The notes under the pieces: model-generated
The model's input: the letters and a program-made list of their open reading frames with translations, nothing else
What the model was told of the DNA's origin: nothing
Database searches by the model: none
Made by a program: the position numbers and the translations under genes
NCBI RefSeq assembly: GCF_947242115.1
Contig: NC_074723.1
Span: forward strand, 18,441,001-18,505,000
Reading direction: 5' to 3'
DNA from: Biomphalaria glabrata
Taxonomy: Eukaryota; Mollusca; Gastropoda; Planorbidae
Length of the DNA stretch: 64,000 nucleotides
Part shown: piece by piece, positions 38,841 through 49,709 of the stretch
Position numbering within the stretch: the first letter of the stretch is position 1
Layout of the letters: the number at the start of each line of letters is the position of its first letter

Positions 38841-41800
38841 GTGAGTCTAATTAACAATTACTCTACTTTAATCAAATTTGTTCCTAATAAATAACGAATA
38901 TAATTTGCTTTATGTTTTATCAAATTAACTTCTTCAATGAATTAGAGCAGGGTTTCTTAGCAAATAACTTAAGATAACTTTTATGTTTATATAGTACCCA
39001 ACTAATGTCAGGTACTCATTACTGGAACTGGGTGGACTCAGAGGCGTCCAAAGATCCCGACATTAAAAATCCCAGTCTTCACCAGTATTCGAACCCTGGA
39101 CCCCCGGTTCGGAAGCCAAGCGCTTTTTCCACTCAGCCATCGCTACTTCCGCACTTGTTCAAGATAATGAAATATTGTTTTCCGCATTGACGCTAGTGAT
39201 AGTTATTTGCTTATTGTTGACTGTGAACCTAGATCTTAATCAACATGGTGGCAGCGGTGTATTGATGAGCAGAGGTAATCATTAATCGATAGATAACGAT
39301 TTATTGTTTGCAATAATAAATAGAAAACAATTACAGGGCTACCCCTTACAATTGCGTCTAGAAATTTACTTCCTATACCAGAGTTAGCCACAAATTAGCG
39401 GAAGACTCAGATGAGGTCAGAGTGGCCACCTTTCTATTAATTAGAGGGACAAAAGAGATAGATATATGAAGGACTTGACATTGAGAAGGGAAAAGAAAGA
39501 AAGATGAAAGAATTATGGAGTAAATTTGAATGTTTTGCATTGGAAAGAAGAAAGAAACTTATGAACGCAATATTTTTAATCCTCGTGAACAGCAAGAAGG
39601 CGAGGACATTGATAAGTACATTACAAAAGTTAGACATGAATGCCTCAAAATGAAATTATTACAAGATAGTAATCTAACATTAATAAGGCGCACAGACATG
39701 TGCAAAGCCTACGAGACAGACAACAGACAGTTGAGAGTTGAGACAGGTGCAAGCCGACACAGCAATCATTAAGAAGTAGTAACAACATCAAGGGCAAATA
39801 CTCGAAAAGGAAAATGTAGTTTCTGTGGAAAGATACTCGAATACTTTTAAGAAAAGTGCCCAGCATGGGGTAAAATGTGCGTCTATGTGCAAAAAGAAAA
39901 TTCAGCAGGTGTTAGAGAGTATGTCTGACGATGAAACACAGCTACAGTCAGACACAGCAGATATAGTCATGATGATGGAAGACAAATGTTGGATGTCCTT
40001 ACAGAATTAAATTAGACAATTTAAATGCGAACAGCACCATTTTTTTTCAAGTCGGGAAACAATACTTTATTATCTTGAACGAGTGCACTTTTGCGTAGCA
40101 TATCAATATAGAATAATTGAAAGAAATCATGTCATGAAGGTTTTTTTTAATTCTCAAATTTCTAGTTTCTTTGGAAAAGGAAGGGGGCACCATTATATTC
40201 CTGAACCTGGCCCACGAATTCTTTGCTACATTAAAACTTTGCCGGGGGAGGGAGTGAGTTGGATGAGCACATTCTTTATTATTAATATACGGAGAAAAAA
40301 TATTAATGCTATTTTGGAGAATAATAAAAAAAAAAATTAGACTTATTGAAACACATTTCATTATGATTGATACAATCATGGTAACTTGTCTCCTGCCGAT
40401 ATAATATTTGTACTTTGTTCAAATATCTATTAAGAAAAAAAAACGCTTGCATTTTTTAATTAGCCAACCAATCAATATCTCTATAAGTTTCTTTAAAGTA
40501 TGCGCAGTTTATTGATTATTAGCAAAGTGAAAGTTTACAATCTTCTCTTACAAAGGAAGTAAAGAAACCAAACCTCCTAAAAGGACTTTAACAGCAAGCG
40601 TAGGTGATAAATATAGATCAATCTACTTATATTTAAGCTATGAAAAGTTAAAGTGTCCTTTTTTCATCTATCTGATCAAACATAAAGTGTAAAATATCTC
40701 AATCTTTTCTGGTTCTGAATCTCTTAGCTACCCCATGTCATTTATCCCTCCCCCAAACCAAAGATGTTATTTCTTGATGGAAAGTCTCCCAATAATAAAA
40801 AAAAAAACAACTTGTGAATACTGGCTTGGTGGATGTCGCGTGGTGTACGCGTAAAGGTAACAAGAGAAGTGCTAACAGGAAGTTGACTTACACATAGGAT
40901 TCTTGAAGATACACGTTTCTAGACAGAATAGTAAACACGTTCTCCTTCACCTATCCCTTAGTCTGTTGGACTGTTGGGGCACCATATATGATCTGTCAAC
41001 TGTTTTTCTTCATTCCTCTCTGTCCTTTGCCTTGGACAGAATTTGATGAACATTCTTTGATGTCTTCCCATCGCTTTCTCTGCTATTTTTTCCCTTAGGA
41101 AGGCCCTGAGAACCTTGTGATGTGGCCATAGAGTTTGAGTTAACGTTTTTTGACAGTGGTTAGCAGGTCATCTTGGGGTCTGATTGCTGTATTAATACCG
41201 TTTCTTATCTCTGCCATCATTCTGATTTTAGTTTCAAGGGCTATGCCTTTGTCGGTAAAAAATTATTTTGAGTTTTGCAAGTGCTGCTGTATACTTTGGA
41301 ATTCTGGTCAGTAGTTCAGGTTTTGTTCCTTAGTCTTAGACGATAGCTCCAAGAAACTTAAAGCTTCTGACACTTGTCAGCTTTTCGCCACCAATTCTAA
41401 TGTACTTTTTAAAGCCCCTGTTTGCTAGTGGTCATAATTATGACACAAATGAAACAAATGAGAACTTTGTTTTAAAACCTATACATAGAGTAAAATAGCC
41501 TGTTTAGGATGGAAAATATCGGTGGAAAAGATCGGTTTGTTCAATCATTGAATTAAGTTAGATTTGGTGTTTAAAGAGAGGAGAATAAAATATTTTATTT
41601 CTAAAATGGAGTTATTTTTTCACCTAAATAAGGTTCTTCGAAAGACTTTGAACATTAGGTCATCAGATCTGGGCCGGCCTTAGATAATTGGAAGCCCTAG
41701 GCGAAATGATTTTGGTGGCCCCCAAATGAAATAGAAAATAAAAAAAAAACAGCGAAAAAATAAAAGTATGCCGTTTATTTAAAACCTAGTGGCTACAACA

Positions 41801-44800
41801 ACAACATTGGGCACAAGTTTACAGTCCTGTGCTTGGCCCCTCAACCAACTAGAGGCGGCTGCCCAGTTTGCCTATGTCTAAGGCTGACCTTGATCAGATT
41901 TAACTTCTGAAAATGCAAAGACGTTTTCACCATCCCATTCCATTGTATCAATGGACATAGAACCGAAAGAAAAAGGGTGTGGGGATAGATGGAAGATTCC
42001 TTTGTTTAATCTCCACTAAGTGTAATCATCTCTGGATTATGAGAAAGCTTATTGGAATCTTTAAATCTTCGAAGTTGTTCTGTACTCTTCACGGATGTTT
42101 TCATCCGTGAAACCCAGTGTAGCAGAAATAGTTTGTACGTTCTAGGTGTCATTTAATGCGTTAAAAATAAAACTTTTATAAAAACACACCCACGCTGACC
42201 TTACTGACTGTCTCTCCCCAGCACAACGCAATGACGCTGTTCTCAATCTGTACAGAAGGAGTTACAACGGCGATGTAAGTAGACTTTGACTTGGAGGTGA
42301 TAACATTTATGTTTGACTCAAACTATTTAGAACAACTAGAGAGCGCTAATGGTGTTTAGAATTATATTTGTCAGATTAAAAAGCGAAAACAAATATATCA
42401 ACTCTCTTTCTCTATAAAGAAGAAATACTCGAAAGTCGGATTCAATAAATAAGTCCAAAAAATATAGAATCTAAATTTTACGAAGTTTAAATCAACAAAG
42501 CATTCTCTCAAAAAGCAGCCTTTGAATAAGTGGAATAGTTATATAATTTTAAGACATAATTTAATGGAGTTCAGCCTGCTTACTCTGACTTGATATTGAT
42601 TAGAACAAAATTATATATTTATTTTTTAATATTATGTAATAAGTAGCAGTGTTCTGGCAGGACAACGGGAAGAATGGACCGGCATCTCTTTTTAAATCCT
42701 GCTTAGAACAGCTACTGACCGGGAAAAGTTTAGCGATTTTGTTAGGCGAACTGTCACGATGAGATTCAAGGGACAGATGATGATGATTCTCATGCCAGCC
42801 ACGTCCAATTTTCGCAGAGGACTTCTTAAGAAAATATAAAATCGTTGAGGAATTAGGAACACTAAATTTCCGATCGTAATAACGTTTCTCAATACTCCTA
42901 TATAGCAAGTTAATTTGTTTTGATTTTAAAATCATGAAACGTGTTTGATATCTAAAATAATTCACACATAACTGCCCTTGACTCTGAACGTGGAACATTA
43001 ATGAATATAATACTAGAACCACAAAAAAAAGTCGTATTTACACTCTGCAGCTGAACAATGCATTTAGTATTTTAGCAGAAAATAATTCACTTTTAATGTT
43101 CATTTTAAGTTCACAAGATGATAAGTGTGTCAGTGATTTTTTAATAGACAAATGAGAATCTTACTAGTGCATCATTCTCTAACTCCATAATTAACAGATT
43201 TTTTTTTTACAAAAAGATAATTATTAAGCATAGGTCTTGATGTATTTTTGTATCTAAAATTCAATTAATTAGAGATGTAAGCTATACTAATTAATACAAT
43301 TTTAATGATTGATCCAAACAACACTCAATATATCTAATTAATTTCAGTAAATTAAATCACTGTTTATTTCTTATAGGGCACTTATTACGGTCAGAATTCT
43401 GGAGGAGGAGCTTGTCAGTATGCAGGACCACTTCCCCGAGCAGCAACGGATCCTAAAATATGGGCCCTAGTGGCCATCAACAGACCACAGTTCTTAGATT
43501 CTTTAACTTGTGGAATATGCTTGAAGGTAGTTGTTTATTACAGGTTATTTATATAGGCACAAACTAGAGCTTGTATAGGCTATATCAGGCAATGAATGCA
43601 AGCCTGGTTTTAGGTAAACGCGTGGGAAAAGAAAATCGTATCCCAAAACTTGAAAGAATTCTGTATGATACACTGTTTTCTGTTGGCATAGACAAGACAT
43701 AAATCAATAAAAACAATAACTAATTAATCAATTTATTACTGATAATTAATGGTTTTGTTTGATACCAACAAGGGAAATTAATCCTACTGTATTTAAAGAA
43801 ACGCCTACATATGTAGAGTTTTCTACCTTTCGATAATTGAACACGTTTTTTTCTCCCACACCCATTCTAGGATCAAGTTGAAACTTTAAACAAGTATTTA
43901 TTGTACCTAGCAAAACATGAATCAATAAAATAATTATCATTTTAGTGAATTATTTTGTTTGATGTGGAATAAGGGAAATAACTTCTACATAATTAAGAGA
44001 TACAGTTATAAGTACGAATTTCTTTTTCTTAGATAAGCCTTTTTTTTTTTTTTTAAACAAAAGGATTTTTGAAAATATTTTGCTTGTTTGATAATCAAGA
44101 CAGTCTTTACAAGCCTACTAGAAATTCAATATAATGTTTACAAACCAAGTACATTGATTTGGATGTTCTTGAAACATAAGTACCATTGGGAAATGTGAAC
44201 TTGAGACTATCGTTATATTTTATTATTACAAATGGTTTACTTAATACTGTCCCTAAACTTTGACAAAATTTTAAATATTGAATTAATTAGAAGATAGCAT
44301 CAATCCCTGTGTGATATATAGCAAGCCGTTCATTTATAGGCCTACTTTACTTTATGTTTAACAAAAAAAAAAAAAAACATATAATTCTCTTACATACCGA
44401 CGCACATGTATGATCAAGAAATTAGTTCAGTTTTTTTTTCGTAGAAAAAGATGGCTTTTTGGTCTTGTGGTATGCACGTCAGACTGTCGTCACGATAGTT
44501 CCTAGTTCAAATCCCACTCCTGCCTTGCCGAAGAAGGTTTGAAGTAGGACATAATAATCTTCATTTCTGGGAAAATGTTTGAAAGTTATTTTAAAAAATA
44601 CAAGAAAATTAAACATATATTTGTTATTGTAAAGCCTGCTTTAGTCTTACTTTTATCAAATTTTTTATCTTGTTATCTTCAAAAAGTCCCGGGTTCGAAT
44701 CCTGGTGACGACTAGGATTTTTTTTAAGGATCCTTAGAGCGTCTCTGAGTCGACCCAGCTCTAATAGTCGTTGTGCTGGTCACATGACACCATCGTGAAC

Positions 44801-47800
44801 CTTTACATCATCTGCCCCATAGACTGCAAGGTCTGAAAGAAACACTTTTTTTTTTCAGGTGAAAGGGGAAGGTCGTGGTCTAGGCGGTAACCCAATCCGA
44901 GGGGAACACATTGTTTTTGTCAACAACTACTGTCCTGAATGCCGGGAAGGTAAAAATTGGTTTTCGTATCAAGTGAAGAAAATTGATATTAGCAAAACAA
45001 AGAATATGTATTGTTCCTTGATTGATCGAAAGTTAATTGATACTTTTGAAACATTGGTTTTATTTACTTACATGGTTACTGTGTCTTCAAGTTGATTGAA
45101 AGATTTAAGTATATGAAGAAAATGTTTTCATTAGTCCATTAGCTTTATTTCATTGGAGTTAAGGATATGATGTCAAAGGAAGTTAAATGCCAAATATGAC
45201 ATAGGATTATGATGCCTAATATGTATGACATATGATTATGATGCCTAATCTGAAACTGCTTGCATAATTACGAGTATGCTGCAGCATATAAACCAATGTT
45301 TCAAAAAGTTAACAAATATTAAATATCTCTGATTTAACTTTTAGAAAGAAATAAGACTCCAACTATATGTACGGGAACCACCACTGACTGATTCATCACA
45401 AATTCTCTATCCATCAGAATGAATAAAACATAGCCTATCAACTAGTTGGAGACAGCGAAGTATCAGGGATACTAGAATTCATATGTATGGGGAAGTGTTA
45501 GTTAAAAAAGAGGTTTAAATTGATGGTTGGTTGCCTGGTCGTGTGGTATGCGCGCTGGTCTGTCGTTCGGTTGTCTCGATGCTCCCGGGTTCATGCCCTG
45601 CTAGCTTCCATCCCCCGTCTTCCAGCGGAAGGTTTGGACTAGGAAGTAGATTATCTTCAACTTCGAAGAAACATACAAAACATTTTACAAACATAATTAG
45701 GCCAACAACCTCTTGCGCTTTACCCTACGGCAGCGCATGAGAGAGATAAGCAAATGTTCCAATTTTAAAAGAGATGATTAAGGGACATATTTAAATCAGT
45801 GAACAAAACAACGGGCCTAGCCAATGAGTGAAGGAAATATAACGTTTCTTAAAAGGCTTTATTTAGTGAGCATAAAATGTCGTACTTTTATTAGTAAAGT
45901 TTATTATAGAATTCCTAGGGCTAAATAATTACATTTTGTTTAGGTTCTGTGGACTTCGCTCTCAATGGCGATGGACGTTGGTCCATTTCAATGCAAGCTG
46001 TCCAGTGTCCAGTCGGTGGCAGCACAATTCAATATGCCTTCCAAGGAAGTAACCCATGGTACATAAAATTACAAATCAGAAATGCTAGGTCAGTTTTGTT
46101 AAAACTCATAACTTTAATTTAAGTCTGTATTTTAGTTTATGTTGTTATCATTATGCTGTCTAAAAAGTACTTTGATTTAAATATGGGGGATTGCAAATCG
46201 TACACATAGAATACACTTTGTACATAGCGAGAGAACCAGTGTTCCTTTACAGCGGTTCCAGTTTGTTTTATTAGGAAGAAAATGTTTTTTTTCAAAATTA
46301 TCTTGTAAATTTCACTTGTCCAAAAGTATTTAAAATTATTTATTCAACTATACAACGAAATATTTTTCCCGAAGTTAACTATAGACAGTTGCATACACAC
46401 ACATAAGTTCACAAAAGAAATTTATTTTATAACCCCCCAAAAAATGAGTGTTAATATTGCAATCAATTTTAATTTAAAAAATACACATGTACTTCAACAC
46501 CAGATCTTGATCTGACAGACTTCTTCTAGGTTTTCTACTTCAACACAAAGTACCACACGAACTTCATACAACCATGGTAGTGAATCACTAGATAAAAATA
46601 AAATGTTCTCTGAGGATAGCCATGGGTATAGTTGTCCGTATTCTATGCCTTCTAGAACCAGAACTGCTGGTAGACAACTAAATCGCTGGAGGCGGATCAT
46701 ATTTTAGCTTTTAAAACCTGAAATAACTTGAATAACTTCTTTATAATCAAACTAAATATAACATTTATTACATTTTAGACAGATTTAAATTTTGATGAAG
46801 TAAATGAATGTATTAAAATTTAGTGATAATATAAAAAGATATTCTGAACAAAATCTTAACTCACTACAAAAACACGTCTTTTCAGTCTGGCCTTCTGGAG
46901 TCGTCTGTCCTTGCCCAGACCGTTAATGACAATGCCGTTTATCTTGCATTATTCCCAACAACCTCTTCCCACTGTCACAAAACAAACACACACACACACT
47001 CCAAAACAGTCGTTCTCACATTTATCTTAAAAAAAGAAGTAGAATATTATTACGTCCAAGGTTTATTTACTTTACGAGTAAATTAACGTTTATGCTAGAG
47101 CTCTTATTTACTTATTCATCTCTTGTATTCCATAATTAACGAAATCACAGTTTACTTTTTTATGTTAAATAATGCATTTTTTTTTCAGAATACCAATAAC
47201 TAAAGCCCTAGTACGAAGGAACAATAACTGGGTGACAATGCAACGAAGTCAAGACGGCTTCTGGATTCTGAGTGATGGCCAGCCTATGCCGGATGGGCCA
47301 ATTGGAGTTCGTCTTACAGCAGCTAATGGCTATGTCATGGAGGACTCAATACCGAGAATTGGTAAGTCACGTAACACAAGAAGGGAAGTACATTATTAGA
47401 TCCAGTTGCACGAAAGGTTAAAATAGATCCGGCAAAAAGAGGACATCTCGCCTTTTTAGGGCTGTTTCCTTCATCCGTCAAGCATTGTCCAAAAGTTTAG
47501 AATTCTTATCTTATCTTATCTTATATAATACAGACGTTACTTCAAAAAAGAAGATGATTACGTCCTACGCGTCATGCATTTAGTCATGCATATTAACCAA
47601 TGACTTAAATTCTGCCAAGTCACTGGTTTTCCTGGCTAGCTCAGGCAACCCATTCCATGCTCTAATAGCACTAGGGAAGAAGGAGTATTTGTACAAATTT
47701 GTCCTAGCTTATGGGACGAGGAATGTGCCTTTATCTTTGTGTCTTTCAGAGTATTTTATTAAATTTTGTTTTTGTATTTGAAGATTATGGTTCAGTGTTT

Positions 47801-49258
47801 TATGTATTATTACTACTTTACTTTTGAGCCTTCTGTCCTGAAGGCTTTCTAAATTTAGTGATTTTACTAAAGGTGTTACTCTAGTCAAATGTGAATATTC
47901 GTTTGTTATGAATCGCACTGCTCTATTTTGTGTCTGTTCTAGTTTCTTAATGTTTTCTTGAGTTGAGGGGTCCCAAACAGAGGATGCATATTCTATTATT
48001 GGCCTAACCAAGGTTAAATAACATTTTAGTTTTATGTTCTTATTTGATTTATAGAAATTTCTTTTAATAAATCCTAATGCTTTGTTTGATTTTTTTGTAG
48101 TTTCATCAATATGTGGATTCCATGATAGTTTTTCATTTATTATAACACCTAGGTATTTTGCGTTTTTAGTCTGTGTTACTGGTTTGCCATGAATAAGATA
48201 AGTGGAATTAATTTGTTTTAGTTTTTTTGTTACTCTTAACAACTGACATTTTTCTGGGTGGAAAGACATGCTCCAATTTGATTCCCATTTCTGTAATTCA
48301 TCTAATTCTCTTTGTAAAATATCTGTGTCTTGTGTTGTTTTTATTGTTCTATATATTATGCAATCGTCTGCAAATAATCTGACTTTTGTTCCTGAAGTAA
48401 TGCAATTTGGTAAATCATTTATGTAAATTAAAAATAGTAGTGGACCCAAGACTGTTCCTTGAGGTACACCTGAGTTTACTGTTATCGGTGTTGATTTAGA
48501 GCCATTTATTATTACAGTTTGTTCTCTCCCTATCAGAAAGTCTTTAATCCACTGATGCAGTGGACCATTAATGCCGAAATATTTTAATTTTTTAAGCAAA
48601 CTTGTCTGGCTTTTACTCTGTTGTTCACTGCTGTTACATATTTAAATTTAATCCTTCATATTTTTAGTTCAACTTACAAATTACCTCAGAAAGAAATCTT
48701 TTATTATTCAAAGCTGTTTACAGGAAACTTAATATTTAGAACTCTTCAACGTCTGAGTACTTGTTCATTTGCGTTTCCGGGTATTATGCTAATGATGGAA
48801 TTCCTTTTTTTTTAATCAAAGAGAACACTAAACTGTCCATGAACTCAATAATTGGTAAGTTCTCACACAGTTCAATCTGAGGAACACATCGTGCGGAGAG
48901 TTCTAAGCAATTGTTTGCGAAAGTCGCTACGTCTGAGAAATAGGATACTTAATATAGCCTAGTAGAAGTTCTATTAACTTTAATTTATCGACAAGTTTAC
49001 ATTAAAGACATTGTAAGTTAATTTGTTAATTATTTTATACCTTACTTTGTTTTCCTTTTTTTTTTGTATTCCATTGTAAGACTTTGTCTTCCTTTTTGTC
49101 CCTCTAGGCGTGCAGATGTCTGTTAACCTTACTCGCATTTTTGTTAGTGAAACCTTTTTTTTTTTTTTCTAGTGGGCATCTTTTTCTGTGTTAAAACATA
49201 AAGGAAGTAAAATATACCCATACAGGCACACGTACACACACACACTGTTCACACACAC

Positions 49259-49333
<75 letters not shown>

Positions 49334-49657
49334 GCAATCCACTTCTAATTATATGTTTCAGACCAAAAGAGATTTCAGATACTGGGAAGAAAATGTCAGC
49401 AACAACATCAAAGAAATGTCAAAATTTTAACCTAGTTTAGTTTTATAATTACCTATATTTAAAAAAATAATCAAAATGAAATTAAATAATTTGACTGTAT
49501 GTCTTAAGAAGGCTGAGATCTATTCAGTGTCAAAGAGAACCTACTGATGAATGATAATCTTACTTCTGATTCCCATTTATTTTCAGATAATTCCAACGTT
49601 TTAGAAGGACAACGACGAGTCCAGGTTCCATATGATCCATCCTTACCTTCAGCATGA
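38783..49657 (+). CDS. Expansin-like protein (DPBB + CBM63-type), seven coding exons, 246 aa
   Basis: Expansins loosen cellulose networks without hydrolysis. Exons 38783-38840, 42222-42274, 43377-43526, 44859-44949, 45944-46088, 47189-47361 and 49587-49657 have GT-AG borders and join in phase to 741 nt. Residues 1-19 are a signal peptide. Residues 38-139 form a double-psi beta-barrel: GTYYGQNSGGGACQY, LTCGICLK, VFVNNYCPEC, GSVDFAL with Asp121 at the place of the essential Asp of expansins, and VQCPVGG. Six Cys (50, 82, 85, 112, 115, 139) mirror the plant expansin pattern. Residues 144-240 resemble CBM63: SNPWYIKLQIRNARIP, NNWVTMQRSQDGFW, IGVRLTAANGYVMEDSIP, close to bacterial EXLX1 (RWWAAIQVRNHKYP). 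Trp156, Tyr157 and Trp191 may be the glucan-binding face. The intron-rich structure argues against bacterial contamination. Family call strong; activity unknown. Confidence 0.9.
38994..39150 (-). mobile_element. tRNA-derived SINE (family A), 3'-truncated
   Basis: The minus strand keeps the tRNA-like head (GCTTGGCTTCCGAACC, GGTTCGAATACTGG), AAGACTGGGATTTTTAATG and GAGTCCACCCAG. The distal body seen in other copies is missing. Lies in expansin-like intron 1. Confidence 0.75.
39225..40015 (+). mobile_element. LTR-retrotransposon fossil (Ty3/gypsy-type), gag region
   Basis: Plus-strand gag words occur in order: an EQQEGEDIDKYITKVRHECL block typical of gypsy gag, then a CSFCGK zinc-knuckle start. 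A TGGTGGCAGCGGTG site at about 39244, right after a possible LTR end, resembles a tRNA primer-binding site. No pol or second LTR was seen in the window. The copy is broken (several breaks) and old. Lies in expansin-like intron 1. Confidence 0.65.
40020..40930. other. Unassigned part of expansin-like intron 1
   Basis: AT-rich. Open frames at 40047-40379 on both strands lack family resemblance. Confidence 0.4.
40935..41440 (-). mobile_element. LINE 3' fragment, family D, copy 4
   Basis: The sequence aligns along its length with 26165-26650: TTCACCTATCCCTTA, CTTCATTCCTCTCTGTCCTT, GATGTGGCCATAGAGTTTGA, GACAGTGGTTAGCAGGTCAT. It extends further 5' (TACTGACCAGAATTCC, then KLTSVRSFK.LGAIV-type words near 41340). 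Decayed coding. Confidence 0.75.
41669..41892. mobile_element. hAT-like MITE in expansin-like intron 1
   Basis: The left end GGGCCGGCCTTAGATAATTG and the reverse complement of the right end, GTCAGCCTTAGACATAGGC, form inverted repeats related to the hAT element at 21144-21786. ATCAGAT flanks both sides (41662-41668, 41893-41899). Confidence 0.75.
42222..42274 (+). CDS. Expansin-like, exon 2
   Basis: Residues 20-37: AQRNDAVLNLYRRSYNGD. Acceptor CTGTCTCTCCCCAG, donor GCGAT|GTAAGT, phases 1 and 0. Linker between the signal peptide and the barrel domain. Confidence 0.82.
43377..43526 (+). CDS. Expansin-like, exon 3 (start of DPBB)
   Basis: Residues 38-87. Acceptor TTTATTTCTTATAG, donor TTGAAG|GTAGTT, phase 0 on both sides. 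Reads GTYYGQNSGGGACQYAGPL, WALVAINRPQFLDS, LTCGICLK; Cys50, Cys82 and Cys85 match conserved expansin cysteines. Confidence 0.93.
43828..43930 (-). repeat. Dispersed repeat family C, copy 5 (reverse)
   Basis: The reverse complement gives GTTTCAACTTGATCCTAGAA and TGGGTGTGGGAGAAAAAAAC in family order. Lies in expansin-like intron 3. Confidence 0.6.
44449..44570 (+). mobile_element. tRNA-derived SINE (family B), diverged copy
   Basis: GATGGCTTTTTGGTCTTGTG, GTCAGACTGTCGTCACGATA, a B-box-like AGTTCAAATCC, GAAGGTTTGAAGTAGGACAT. Matches the order in 45521-45700. Confidence 0.65.
44684..44843 (+). mobile_element. tRNA-derived SINE (family A), head-truncated, ending at an expansin-like splice acceptor
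   Basis: GGGTTCGAATCCTGGTGACG (B box), GTCGTTGTGCTGGTCACATG, CCTTTACATCATCTGCCCCA, GCAAGGTCTGAAAG. Plus orientation, and its 3' end lies 15 bases before the start of exon 4. Confidence 0.8.
44859..44949 (+). CDS. Expansin-like, exon 4
   Basis: Residues 88-117. Acceptor ACTTTTTTTTTTCAG, donor GGAAG|GTAAAA, phases 0 and 1. Reads VKGEGRGLGGNPIRGEHIVF then VNNYCPECRE; Cys112 lies in the NYCP block that aligns with plant NFCPPN. Confidence 0.92.
45521..45700 (+). mobile_element. tRNA-derived SINE (family B), fullest copy
   Basis: GGTTGCCTGGTCGTGTGGTA, GCGCGCTGGTCTGTCGTTCG, a B-box-like GGGTTCATGCC, CCATCCCCCGTC, GGAAGGTTTGGACTAGGAAG, TTATCTTCAACTTCGAAG and a final ACATTTTACAAACATAA. Lies in expansin-like intron 4. 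Confidence 0.78.
45944..46088 (+). CDS. Expansin-like, exon 5 (end of DPBB, start of CBM63-type domain)
   Basis: Residues 118-165. Acceptor TTACATTTTGTTTAG, donor GCTAG|GTCAGT, phases 1 and 2. Reads GSVDFALNGDGRWSISMQ, VQCPVGGSTIQYAFQG, SNPWYIKLQIRNA. Asp121 aligns with the functionally essential Asp of EXLX1 (GALDLS) and of the plant HFD motif. Confidence 0.93.
46089..47188. other. Expansin-like intron 5, unassigned content
   Basis: AT-rich intron sequence; a short CA run near 46988. No element with clear ends. Confidence 0.5.
47189..47361 (+). CDS. Expansin-like, exon 6 (CBM63-type domain)
   Basis: Residues 166-223. Acceptor TTTTTTTTTCAG, donor AATTG|GTAAGT, phases 2 and 1. Reads IPITKALVRRNNNWVTMQRS, QDGFWILSDGQPMP, IGVRLTAANGYVMEDSIPRI; aligns with MEYEKDGKWINMEK and LKVRMTDIRGKVVKDTIPKL of bacterial EXLX1. 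Confidence 0.93.
47500..48615 (-). mobile_element. CR1/L2-type LINE, 5'-truncated, RT palm to 3' end
   Basis: The minus strand 47709-48599 is open for 296 codons: INGPLHQWIKDFLIGREQ, SGVPQGTVLGPLLFLIYIND, VRLFADDCIIYRTI (catalytic FADD), KYLGVIINEKLSWNPHI, YLTLVRPIIEYASSVWDP. A stop after TFLVP, where relatives continue, is followed in the same frame by ARTNLYKYSFFPSAIRAWNG and LVNMHD. The 3' end is a GATAA repeat tail (47505-47525). The endonuclease is missing. Relatively young by its long open frame. Lies in expansin-like intron 6. Confidence 0.9.
49225..49331. repeat. CA/CG microsatellite
   Basis: A CACACA run with a CGCGCG interruption, in expansin-like intron 6. Confidence 0.95.
49587..49657 (+). 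CDS. Expansin-like, last exon
   Basis: Residues 224-246 and stop: DNSNVLEGQRRVQVPYDP then SLPSA. Acceptor TTTATTTTCAG, phase 1. VQVP aligns with the end of CBM63 (HVQFPE), so the protein ends where the domain ends. Confidence 0.88.
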
Positions 49658-49694
49658 GAACAAAGTTTCTGGCTAAATGGAGTCTTAGTATAAA

Positions 49695-49700
49695 AATAAA
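49695..49700 (+). promoter_or_regulatory. Polyadenylation signal of the expansin-like gene
   Basis: AATAAA 38 bases after the stop codon; a second AATAAA follows about 15 bases later. Confidence 0.6.
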
Positions 49701-49709
49701 AAAAAAATT

